A stretch of DNA of 64,000 bases from Dactylorhiza incarnata. Its lineage: Eukaryota > Streptophyta > Magnoliopsida > Asparagales > Orchidaceae. The position numbers were made by a program, and so were the translations under genes. Shown one piece after another: positions 20,088 to 32,282 of the stretch (positions are counted from its first letter, which is position 1; each line of letters begins with the position of its first letter). Where the stretch lies: assembly GCA_033032865.1 (NCBI GenBank), contig JAWHQI010000239.1, forward strand, positions 3,964,501 to 4,028,500. The letters are read 5' to 3'. The notes below the pieces were generated by a model. That model was not told the origin of the DNA. It searched no databases and saw only the letters and a program-made list of their open reading frames with translations.

Positions 20088-21030
20088 GTGGTCAATATTC
20101 CCAACAATTTTAAGTTAATTCACTTGTTTTTTACTGGTAATAAAGTTTGGAGAAATTTTGAGGTAATTTACAATCTTACCTATGCAGGTGTTGAACGAAT
20201 ACAAAATAATGAGCTAAATCAAATATGCATGGACCAAAGCAAAGAAATTAAAGATAAATCAAACCTTAGAGGAATGCTCATCATGTGCATTTAGCAAGAA
20301 TGAAATCCATGAGGCAACACTGTGCCAAAATGATGGGCTCTCGTCTGAATACACTGTAAGCCTCTCAAATCATTCTCAAGAAATACTTGAATCCGTCTAT
20401 CACATTAATAGAAGCACGCGCAAAAACTATCACTTGAAAAAAATGAAAATGAAAAACTACGCATGAAATTTTTTTTCCCTAAACAATGAATGTTCTAAGT
20501 GTGGTATTCTTAAAAATGAAATAAAAGAGATGGACGAGGCTTTTGAAAAATTATGACCAGACTATGAAAAACACATCAACTACAACGCAACCACATTAAA
20601 AATAGTACTTTAGCTTACAACAAAGCTAGATATGTTTTTAAACTAAAAAGCGATGAGTTGGAACTTAAGATAAAATATCTCACAAAACTAATAAATATAT
20701 ACTCTCAAAATTTTAAACCACCACATAACGCTACATCTAAAAGACAATAGGATATGAAGAAACATAAATGCCTACAAATATATTTTCTCAAATTCCTGAT
20801 TATCCTAATATTCAACCAAAAGGACACTACTATGGAAATCGGAAAAATTAAAACTGCATCTAACCAAGATATGAGTGGAGACCAAAATTTAAAATCAAAT
20901 ACTCAACTCCACTCATAAAGGCACATCCACCACCATATAGGAATAGATCACCTCATTAAATTTGGGTACCCAAAGGGACCATCACCCTATGTTCGGCTTG
21001 GATACCCAACTCACCCCTTCAATATTAGAA
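20088..21030 (+). pseudogene. Old copia gag remnant (rightward)
   Basis: Short frames read as the C-terminal half of a SIRE-like gag: NNECSKCGILKNEIKEMDEA (about 20480-20545), FKLKSDELELKIKYLTKLI (about 20640-20700), and after a PH-rich stretch WVPKGT near 20965, a phrase that normally ends this region. There are many stops. The leftward copia LTR at 18317-20012 appears to be inserted near its left edge. Confidence 0.5.
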
Positions 21031-21768
21031 CCAAAATTGAAAGATGCACCCACATAAATCTACTTCAAGATATGTGCTTGATTTAAGTTTTATAATGTAT
21101 GACATACTTATAAGCACTCATGAATGAAATTTAATTCCATATCCTGCGATAACCGAAGAGATTCATAACAACTATTAAAACAATCAGTTAACTAGTGTTC
21201 GATAAAGAGATCAAAGATAAATAGAGTCCAGAAATGTAAAAATATAATGTTCTGTCCACTACCGTTGGAGTTACTACCTATTGGTAGGCAATAACATCCA
21301 AAAATATAATAATATTGTATTCTTCCAAATAAAAATATGATAAACAAAGACTACTGGAATTTGATTCACCCCTCCTACTGCTCTTTCCATGTTCGTATAA
21401 AGTATACACCCGTGACATCTCATCATTTTATTCTCTCCACTCTTCCTCCTTAATTGTTGTAGGAATTAGGCTCAGTTATCGCGTCACAAAGCGCATCTTT
21501 TCTTCATCACACCCATCTTCTTATGTAGCTTGTCATTCGTTCTCTCTTTTCTTTATATTTCCTCCTCATGTGAGTGGGTCATCTATTCAAAACCATGATG
21601 TGTACCATGAACTATATGCCCACAATGAAGGTGAAGCTCAGGTACTGGAGGATAAGAAGAACCACTCCTACTAATTGTAGTGTACAACTTTAGAATAAAT
21701 ATTGTGGGTAGAAAATCCTAAAAGTAATCCGCCTCAACCAACTATGGATACTTAGTAAACAAGACTAT
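21031..21768. other. No recognisable gene
   Basis: AT-rich sequence. The phrase GAATTTGATTCACCCCTCC near 21358 resembles text found near copia LTR 3' ends. Nothing else can be assigned. Confidence 0.4.
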
Positions 21769-22475
21769 CTATATAATCCGTCCGAAAGTAAGTGTGTTAT
21801 GATACCGATGAGATGGGTACTTTAGCTTGTATGTATACCTCATCAATGATAGGAGGAGATCTGAAACGTAAAAGGGATTGTGCACCATAATATAAAAAGT
21901 AGACAGACGAAGCTGGTTAGTGATCGTCTTCGTGTCACCTGCTTTGAACAAAATGTTGTGACAAAGGATGTCCTGAATATTGCGGGCATTAGGACATAAG
22001 GTAGAAATAATAGGAACCAAGTCCCTCTTATCATTCATGTTGTGAAGTATCTTGTATACATCAGACTAATCTCTTATAGTATGGAACTTCTACACCACAA
22101 CCAACATAAAATCATTCTCCACAAGAAAAAAATGGACCTCAGGTGGTGATCAAATATACCCAGATGAACACCATGGATAGTAGAAGTGATAGATGCATGT
22201 ATATCGGTCCTTGAGGGCTCATCCAAATTGTTGTTGAAAGATTGCACTAATTTAGTGGAGATGCGATCTATAGCAATCAATAGGGAAAATAGTCCTGTTG
22301 ATTCAATGAATGCAAAGATATGGGGAACAATGTTTATGTCAAACCAAGCGTTGAATGTCAAAATGACTATAACTTTATCTATGGTTGGGTGCAGCTGATC
22401 AAACACCGGACGATGTGTTGCACGAAGACTGGTTTTTGCCCTATTTTGTAAAAAATGAACATTAAACAAAAACAT
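21769..22475 (-). pseudogene. Two adjoining leftward frames, unrecognised protein
   Basis: Frames of 133 codons (22475-22074) and 89 codons (22038-21769) run in the same direction 35 bases apart. Together they read like one protein of about 230 residues with a break: RAKTSLRATHRPVFDQLHP, DRISTKLVQSFNN, then LCPNARNIQDILCHNILFK and LMRYTYKLKYPSHRYHNT. The style recalls the 'putative plant transposon protein' group, but I cannot place it. Proline and cysteine content and the lack of low complexity suggest real ancestry, not chance. Confidence 0.3.
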
Positions 22476-25318
22476 AAATCCTCAAATTATATGACCATTG
22501 TGCACCAGAAGATGAACAAAGTATAACATAAAAAAAGTGCACTTTCACGCGCGATAGTACTATCGCACAATGTTAATCGACGAGAACCTAGTTGAATCCT
22601 CCACATTCCAACAATGGCTATCACCAAATATGAAGGGAACTATACATCCTACATTCCATACTCTTAAAATATACTATTATATATAAAGATTTCCTCATCA
22701 AAAATTTATAAAAATCATATTTGTTTTTCAAAATTGCAAAAAAAAAACAAGTAGAAATCGCAAATCCAACACTAGAAATTGAATAAAATCTCAAAATGCA
22801 CTTGATGTATGCAAAGAATGTGGTTTATGAAGGAGAAATCTACCTCAACTAAGGCTATCGTCGGCTATTGCCTATAGATCCTCTCCTTGGATCATAAAAA
22901 TAAAATTAGAACCAATTCATGAGCTCTTATTTTATGGGACCTACCGCATCGCGAAAACTTTATCACGGAATGGAAACTATGATTTAATAAAAACATCATT
23001 AAATTGTATTATCATGCACACTAATTTTGTGAGAGCTTTGTTAAGGATTTATGGTAACTGACATATGACACATCATCTATGCTAGTACTCTACTTGATCA
23101 TTTTTTGTGTGACATAAAACATCAAAAATACTAAGAATCACAATTAAAATAACATATAGAAGACTATGTCACTTGGTCCAATCAAGCACATCAAACATCA
23201 TGAGAGTCAACCACCAATATTAGGGTAAGTAACTGAGATAAAAAAGACACATATCTCATGACAAAACAAGTACACCATATTGTCATTTATATTAAGAACC
23301 ACTTTATTAGGGATCACATCAAGAAAGAAAAGGTTATGGTTTGATTTATTGAGACTAATTTCGAGCTTGCGAATATATTCATTGAACCACTCCCCGATGC
23401 ATGATTCAATTTACTTAGGTTGGAGTTGGGTGTTCTAGATGTCTTACGCAAAACAGTTTTAATTCTCAATTTATTTTTGCATATTTTCGTGTTTTTTTCT
23501 CTTGTTTTAGTTGCTCCCAATAGTGTACGCACAAAATTTATAAAAATTGAAAGAAGAATTTTTTTTCCAAAAACATGTTTTTATGCAAATCTACAAATCT
23601 ATGTTTACTATCACGACACCATAGTACTATTGCCGACGGTATGTGTTGTTATGGTTTTTTATTATTTTTCTTTCTTTTATTAATATTTTGTTGTCATGGG
23701 ATATTCTATTACTTATTTGCATGATAATTCTTAATGTGTTCAGCAAAAATGTCATGTTCTTATCATTTTTTCTTTCTTTTGAAAATTCAAAATCAAAATA
23801 GAAAATTACAAAACAAACTCGAAATACAAAAATATGTTTTCCTTATATTATTTTGAGTTCTTTGTTTTGCTTATGTCTTTCCATTCAATCTAAAAACAAA
23901 AATCAATAAAACTACTTAATGACTGCCATAGGACCACCACTCTCACGTGGGGACGGCGGCTGCGGTGTACTGGTCGAAGTGATAATTAAAATCGAGTATG
24001 ATCCCTGAGTATCAATCTCAAGGAATATGGAGTTGGGTGGATTTATCGCTGTCAATATTAAGAATGAAGTTGGAGTCAGAGTTACGTTGATTGGAGGGTT
24101 GCTTACTAAACTAATCATGCATTAAAGGAAACCTAAATTATGAGTGAGGGTCGCCATCACATATTTGCTCATTAATAATGTCTCACTCGAGGGCCGCTGA
24201 CCCCTCTTCACATTCACAAAACCAAGCAATACAAAGTTTATTCACAAGAACAATAGCGAGAAGAAAATCACAAATGGCATTCACCTATGATATACATGAT
24301 TAATGCAAGTTCATTAAAGTGTAAAGTAATATCCACATCATTCATAGAGTAGAGATTTCGTACCATGAAATTTAAAGGGGAGAAAGAGAAGATAGATATA
24401 CAAACACTAATCGAGACTATTACTTCGATCCCAATGGAGCTACCGGAGCCATAGCTTTCTCTCACAATGATCTTTGGCTGATTCCAGGAACTTGAAGAAG
24501 TTGTCACCTCCAACCAAGCATGCCCTGTCTTCTCGATGGGTATGTAGCATCCACGTCACATTAAGACCTTCCACTTCCTTGAGGTGATATTTACAAGTCA
24601 TTGACACAAAGAACCCTTCCTTGAGCTTCAGAATGATGGTATGAAGCCTTCTATTGAAGACCCATTACCTACAACATCTCAGCAATGGAGCGGAACCCAA
24701 AAAAGGTGAGTGACCTAAAATTATTATCAAAATGAAATATATATAACCATCATAAAAAATGACCACACACAGTCGTGCGCTAATCGAGCTCACGATCATG
24801 CATGATGAGATGAATATACGAGTGGGAAAATGCGGGCTCGAGTAGCCCAAAATCGATCATGCGCGAATGACCATGCATGGTCATATGAGAAGATTTCCGC
24901 ATGAACAACAATCAAATCCCTAGAAATGAGCCATTATAATGCACGCGGTTGTGCATGTAGAAACCCACTTGGGCATGCTAAATGCCAGTTGTGCATAGTA
25001 ACTCATGCACGATCATAATATATGGCACCCGAGCTCCAATCGAGAGGAGAATATTGGAGAGGAGAGGTAAATGAATGTGCAGAGTCGTTCATGAAGAAAT
25101 GGCGCACGATCATGCAAAAGTGCAAGTTCGTGCAACATTAATCACTCATAGTTATGCATGTTCATTACATTCATCAATTGGTATTCTCAACCTCCCAAAT
25201 TGTAACATCCATATTCCTACCAGACACGTTGATAGTGTTAAAGCAGGACTTGTGGTATGAATTGTCAGTTAGGACAAGTAGGTGACACTAGGTCTCAACA
25301 AGACAAGGAAATCTCACC
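22476..25318. other. Old intergenic or repeat-derived DNA without a recognisable gene
   Basis: AT-rich. 23770-23910 has runs such as AAAATTCAAAATC resembling the 3' non-coding part of Athila elements (compare 45950-46110). From 24760 to 25140 there is a cluster of CATGCACGATCATGC-like words, similar to the CGCACGGTCGTGCG motif of the LTR at 58463, so this may be the U3 of an old Athila-type LTR. The LARD element is inserted at its right edge. The remaining sequence shows nothing recognisable. Confidence 0.4.
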
Positions 25319-25323
25319 TAGTG

Positions 25324-28300
25324 TGTAAGATCCCCCCCTCCCGGAACACAAAACACGGCCGAGGGGAGTCTTATGCCCAGGACAGCCGCCTTGCGGAAGC
25401 GCCAGCACACGAGCTAGCATCCCCCACAAGACGCCTATCCTGCCGGCCAAACCAACTGAACAGCGCCAACCCATCAATAAAAGAAAGCATTAAAGCCATA
25501 GGTTCACAATAAGTAATAATGTCCAGAACAGTACAAAGAAAGGCAGAAAGCTACACAAGCTCCTGCAAAACATCAGAGTATAAAACTTGCCCCAAGGGCT
25601 ACATCTCCAAAACACTCACTCGCCTCTGCCACTGACGGTAGCCAAGGTTTCCTGGTCTCCGGCCCTGTCATCCTGACCTTACTATCCTTCTCCAGCACCG
25701 CGCACTACTGCTCTAAGGTACACTCCTAAAAGAGGGACGTGGAAACCGTTAGTCATAAAGACTAAGTGGCTTCACATTTGCTCCCCCGACGACTCCAAGG
25801 CACCGGGCGGAAGGAAAGGAAGGAAAGCTGCAATATAAGCAATAATATATAAAGTAGGTGACATGAATGGTTGTTCATATATGTTGGTTGTATAAGTACC
25901 CGAGTACTTGCAAAAGCTTCATAGGCATGTTCATAAGTAAAGAGCATATAAAAGCAAGCACTAACATCAGGTATAAGAAGCACAACTAACAAGTAATATG
26001 ACAATGGCAGAGTATAAGCAAGTAGTGAAACAGCACAGAAGTAAGCAGTTTATATTGTACCTTAACTTATATGAATGCCCATACAAACTTATAAGTTAAG
26101 GTTTCCAATTTGGGACCCATCATATAAAAGAGCCCATACTAATTTATATGATGGACCCGATGCGGTGCAATGCTATGATTATGAAGGATGAATGCAATGC
26201 AATGATTATGATATGATGAACTCACCCATGCATTTAGCTATGTCGACATAGACCTTTAGTTCTCGCTTTTTGAGGGGTAGCTAACCGCTCAGGCATCTCC
26301 CGTCGTGGCCAGACGGAGACAGTGGAACGAGCTCCTCCACTACTAGGAGGGTATGAACACTACCAGTCATAGGCCTCTGTACGCCTCGACGCTAAGAACA
26401 CACAGCGGAGACCCTTCGTACTGCTCGACGCTAAGAACACACAGCGGAGCCATCAAGGACACAGAAGGGGACTTGGGTAGGTGAGCACCAAGAGTCCAAC
26501 CAAACCGGTCTAGAGTCTAACTGCCGGCTTCTGTCGGTGTCACGACTAGCAAGCCCGTAGACCCACCACAAGTAATCCTCCAAACAAGATCCATACACCA
26601 CCGTGTGCAAGCCAGGCAACCCATGCATAACCCATTCTATCAAGCACCCAGGGACTCACCAAAGGAGTCTTCTCCTTTTCACATCATACAAGTCAACTGA
26701 TGCTAACTAGCATCCGAGGCCCCCAACAACCGGGCCCTTAACATTTCACCTCAAGATATAACAATATCTTATAATCCACACAAATCCATCAATGCTACTC
26801 ATACCGGGTTGTCACGACTCTAAGAAGTAGCGTGTGTATCATATGGAAATTACTCAACAAAATCTTATAGGACTACTTGTGTGTACGGTGTCATATTCAT
26901 ATTTTACTAAATATGCAAGCTCCAACATATCACCAATATTCAATCATCTTAAGTACAAATCACAACGTGATTCAACACAATTAAAGCTATCAAGCTTATG
27001 GAGAGGTTACATAAATCTACCTCATCCAATGGATTATCAAGTGATATGAAAGTTAATATATATATATGCATACCCTCCAAAATCTTATTCAATTACACAG
27101 CACCATAATTCATTCTTCACACAAGTTTATAACAGAACATTTAATCAAGGCTTATTTCAAACCAAATCCTATGAAATTTCTATGATATCACATAACCATC
27201 ACCTTGAATATTTCAACCAATCTTTAGCCTCATTTATATTTACCAAAGCTATTCACGACACCATAAATTTATAAGGAGGGGCTAGCCATATTACCGTAAA
27301 TATATATCCAAAAAATTCTGAAACTAAACAGGAGTGATCACAATATCATCAAGTTCATCTCTACCAAGTTTTGTAAGCATCTGATGAGTATTATAAAAGA
27401 TATCCCAAAAATTATCGCAATTCAAACTACAACGACACTGATTAACAAAACTGAGTTTCCCGGAGTTCTACTCCACCCCAAATTATGTGCCACCCCATTT
27501 TGGAAAGCTATCACCAAGGTCTACAACATTCATGTTGAGTACTAAACCCAGATCCAAGTGACTCCTACCTAAAATCTGCTCTGATGTCCACAACAATAAT
27601 CTGGACAGCAAAACAGCACACCTTAACCACAATCCAGCTTTCTGGACAGACCACTCGACTGGACCTATAGGGAGCTACAGGTCACTTAAGAAAACGGGTA
27701 ACCTATCGTTGGAAAGCTCTTTCTGAGGGCTACAACTTTCAGGTTGAGCCTAAAGCCTTATTCCAGTGGGATCAACCCTAAAAATTGGCTTGAACCCAGC
27801 TGCGCACAATTTCACCCCTTATTTGTTTGCGTATAGCAATTCCGACAAAACCCTTTTTACTCTAAATGAAAGAACACTTAATTGAAATCATTCTAATCAT
27901 ATATAATAAAACTCCTTCTAGCAGGAAACTTCTCATCATCTTCCCCAACAAGAGCTAAAGGTATATATATATAATTGAAATCCTATTAACAGGGAACTTT
28001 TCCTCATTTCTCACATAATATACATAAAAGAACAACCTATTTAACAGTGGATTATTCATCATCTTCCCCAAACAAAATTAGGTCATTTCAACTTCTAAAT
28101 ATCCCCAAATAATCATTCCCCTCACTCTCCCTCAACGACCATGGGTTGCCCCAAATCAAATCCCATCTCTTCTTCTTGAAGAGAAGAAATGATTCCTAAA
28201 ACCTCGCGGCGAACGATGCCCTAAATTTGAGGTTCCGACTTGGTCTTCCTAAGGAAACTCCATTAAAACTCACACGAGAAGCTCTCTTGAGCCTTCATCT

Positions 28301-29228
28301 CTCCTATTGTGATCTAAGAGACTAGCACCAAGGGAGAGGGGAGGAAGTCACCTTAATTTCTCAGCCATGGTTCAAGCTCATCTTCATGGCAGCGGGGTGG
28401 TGGTCGGCCAAGCTCCAATCTCCTCCAAGCTTGCTCCTTCAGAGCTCCATGGATAAAACCCTAAGTTAAAACCATCAGGTGGGAGGGAAGGAGATCAAGA
28501 AGAAGAAGAAGATCCATCGGGTAATCTGACCTGCAACTCTTTTGTTAAGAGAAAAGAGAGAGAGTGGGATTGGATTTGACAAGCATTTATGGGAACAACT
28601 TCCCAAGCAAATAAGCCTAAAAAATAAGCATTAAAGCTTTGTCGGCAACAGCAGAAGAAAAATGCCAGATTCGTCGAACGGAAAAATGGCAATTTCGTCG
28701 AACGCCGGGATTTTCAACATCGTCGAGCGCTGGCTATTATAATATAGTCGAATGGCGGAAAACTTTCTGAGATCGACGAAATCTTAGAATTTCGTCGAAC
28801 GACTTCCCCTTCGACTTTCGTCGAACGAAATCCTCTTCGACTTTCGTCGAACGGAACTGAAATAATTTGAAAATCCCCTTTTTATCATTTTCTTTTATTC
28901 CCCTCCTACTATCAACTAATAAATTCACCAATAAGATTGGGACTATATTTAAGGTAATGTGATATTAATATTTCCCAAACATTTCTAATAATATAAGCAA
29001 ACCAATAATCGGCCAAAGAATTTCATAATGACCTAAAATGATTTCTAGCATATATAGCAGGGAGTGCTTTGCTAATACCATAATCTGCCAAGCTCAGTTA
29101 AGCAAAAAGGGAAGGGGATGAAGAGAAGAAGGTGAACAGTTTTCTTGCCAAAATCCTACCTTGCCCAAAATCGACCCAAGGCGAGTCAAAACGTCTCCGA
29201 GGGGTCTAGCGCAAAATGGGATGTTACA
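25324..29228 (-). repeat. LARD left LTR (3' LTR, 3,905 bp)
   Basis: In plus-strand view it runs TGTAAGATCCCC … GGGATGTTACA. In element orientation it starts TGTAACATCCC at 29228. It contains the terminal stem-loop (25326-25373), the ACCGTTAGTCA module (25745-25768) and the TCGTCGAACG cluster (28671-28853). ORFs of 60-80 codons here recur in both LTRs only because the LTRs are duplicates; none has a domain. Confidence 0.93.
28671..28853. repeat. TCGTCGAACG motif cluster in the LARD U3
   Basis: About eight matches to TCGTCGAACG or its complement within 183 bases, at irregular spacing of about 23-50 bases; the last two sit in repeated TTCGACTTTCGTCGAACG. The same cluster is at 35656-35838 in the other LTR. 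Confidence 0.85.
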
Positions 29229-32200
29229 AATCCAATAAACGAAGAAACAATTTCGTCCCTGAAATTTAAGTTGAGGTTAGGGGGGGTTAAGTTTAGATCA
29301 CAAAAGCCATTGGTGTACACTTTAGCACATACTCCAGAAATTCATAAATCAGGAGATTCATTTTAGCATGGAACCATGGGAGATTCACTAAACTTCAGCA
29401 CATAATCAGATCATTACTAGCATGACCAAGGGAATTCACCAACTCCCCACATAACCAGAAAACTGCTAGCATGGGTCAAAATAAATTTATCAATCTCCCT
29501 TCTTAATCCATAGCAGCCAATCAATAATCCAAGAACAAAATAAATTTTCCAAACTCCCCTCATCATAAGCCTTGGCAGTTACTAATAAGCCAACAAAATA
29601 ATTTATCAAACCTGGAAGGAGAAACCAAGCAGCACCAACCCTGAATCTCCAATAAAATGAAATCTCTAACACTAAAACCTGACAGCCACCAACATATTTC
29701 CCCAAAAAATTCCTAGAGTAAAAACCTGAACAACCACTATACAAGGAGAATACTATAAATAATCTCCTAGGAAATGTAGAATCTAATGCCAAGAATTAGA
29801 AAACAAAATTTCCGAGGAAATTAAGATCCAATTTCCCCAGACCCATCAAGAATTATTAAGCATAATTTCCAGGAGGTTTAGCCCGCCAAAACATCAAAAC
29901 TTAGCCAATAACATATAGTCCAAGGAAAACTCCAACATAAAATAGTTAGCTGATAGCCTCAAAGTCAAACGGGTGATCAACCATAAAATTCGCGATGTCG
30001 TATCCTTGGATCAAACCTCAAATACCCAAACGGTTATTGTACCCCAAGATCGTCACTCTTATGTATAAAAAAATGTAGAATCAAGCCTCAATCTCGTCTT
30101 CTCGTACAACCATCATCATCTATTTCATTATCAATTGCTTCTATCAATGTCATCTCGTCCGAGGCAACCATTCATACATCACGCATCTTTTACACTTAGC
30201 ACGGCATCCACTTGACATTAAGTTTCGACAATCATTATGATCACCTCATAATAATTCATGCAAAAGTCACCAACCAAGTTCAGTATCTAGTTATGGCAAG
30301 ATAATATAATGGTCAAACATCATGGATGTTTACCGCTTTACTTGAAATCCGTATAATAGTCAAGTCCTGCAATCACCCCACCATACTTGCCATGAAATTA
30401 TGCCCTTTCAATCCATCAACTACCAAAAATGATGTTACCAGCTCAAGGGTTTAAGCTCGGGAAGCTTTTATGTTTCCAAATAGTTTCCAAATCCCGCACA
30501 TGATCATCCGATAATGCTTATCAATTGGTTCTGGTGATATTATGAATCGCTATCGAGGCTCAAAGTAAGGTGAATCCATGACTCTACACCTCGCATGGGT
30601 TATAATCACATCATTCCCTTCTAATAACACATGACCTCGAGTCAATTGTTACTTTTGTCTACTCCCGGTTCTACTTAAATTTGCTCCGGATTCAAAAATT
30701 TATGCTACTTTTATCTCGTGATTTAATTCATTTCAGTTAAGGACTCCTAAACCGTGAACATAAACCTTATCCAATGGTTGACTTTCGGTACAAAGCCTTT
30801 ACAGGACTGCCTTGTCGAGGCAATACAAATACACGTGCACCTACCTGTACGTGTAGAGACATATTCATATCTTCTTAAATAAGTAAATTCAACTTATCCT
30901 CAATATTCAATTCACGTGTTCAATTCACGGCGTGTCTCAACACCCTTGACACTCTCCCCCGTATTGAGAGGTTATCACAAATCCAATCATCATCGTTCAC
31001 ATACTTTTTAAATAAACAGGATCTAAGGGAAAAATGAAGTCGGCACGTAAATAGGACAATAAACGAAGAAACAAGCCCCCATACATTTTTGGACTAAAAT
31101 TTCTTCCACCGCCCATATTGTACATTTATATATGTTTGAACTTATCATGAACCAAGGTGCACGACTCGGGATTATTTCCCTTCGACACGAGATATGCAGA
31201 CTACCAAAAGTAGGGCATACTTCACAATATCATAAACTAAATCAAATCCATTACAAGCGCCCTACCATTCCTGCCAACGATCATCCATGGCATGCATGTT
31301 TATTTTATAAAACCTTTTAGAATTTTAGAACATCAATCAAGTCGTATTAATCTTGTTGACTCCACCGCCTAACTCTTATTAATTTCCCAATGTCAAGTAA
31401 TTACAACACTAAGGGAATGTTCACCAAGAATTTCCAAACTCAGGGGTAGTGTATCATCATACCAGCAATGCATGCACATAATTTCATTAACTTCCCAGCT
31501 ATAACGTTATCACAACATAGATGCATATCCCCAATGCGTTAATTTACTACTCTTCTCGTTACTTATCCACATAATTTTAGAATAATATAGAGAAAATTAT
31601 CATCTTCAAAATGCTTTCCTCTCTTACTCCGCTAATAAAATTCCTATCAACCCAAACACGGCCTTAGCAGTCTGCCTTGCTTAAGGTGAATTAACTCTCA
31701 AGGATCAAAACTTCCAATATCAAAAATTACAATGATTCTAACTCCTCAAGGGATCCAAGACGGTACATAACTAGCCCAATAAACGAAGAGATAAGCCCTA
31801 ATATTTTGGGTAAGGTGATAATATTACTCCATATCTGGGATAGAAATCTCAGGGTGTGAGTCTCTAGCATCTACACTCACGTTAAACTCTTCCCTTAGTC
31901 ATTTGAGGTCACTTTTGGCTTGGCCCAATCATCCCCAAGATCAGTATAAGGCTAGGGATATGTCACGACATATCCTGCTAAGTCGACCAAAATGGTATCC
32001 TAGTTAGGTTGGCATCAATCCTATGCCAAACCAACTCTGACAGTTGGAAAGGGAATACCAATTACTGTCTCAGAATGAGCCAGCATCTATTCGTAAGGGT
32101 ACGAGTTTGGCTTAGGTTGGCACTTTCTATAGGAAAAAGAGGACATACTTAATGTGAATCACACATGGGCACACCACTGCTTCCGCTGCATCAGTTTGTC

Positions 32201-32267
32201 CTCAAACAGATTTAGCTAGCAGGGGTGGCCTAGTGGTTTAATGGACTTCTTTATCTCAGGATCGTTG
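29229..32267. other. Non-coding interior of the LARD element
   Basis: No ORF above about 100 codons and no retrotransposon domain in any frame. A block of about 45 bases with core AATAAACGAAGA occurs at about 31054 and 31776, with a shorter match at 29235 beside the left LTR. Otherwise featureless, AT-rich sequence. Confidence 0.8.
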
Positions 32268-32280
32268 CAAGCTGATACCA
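32268..32280 (-). other. Primer-binding site of the LARD element
   Basis: On the minus strand TGGTATCAGCTTG lies two bases after the LTR end. The first ten bases follow the tRNA-Met PBS pattern. Confidence 0.8.
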
Positions 32281-32282
32281 TT

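Noticed and set aside
25762..26004. Conserved 80-codon leftward ORF found twice (also at 32735-32977)
   Set aside because: The two copies are the paired LARD LTRs, so repetition reflects LTR duplication. No domain and no codon-bias evidence.
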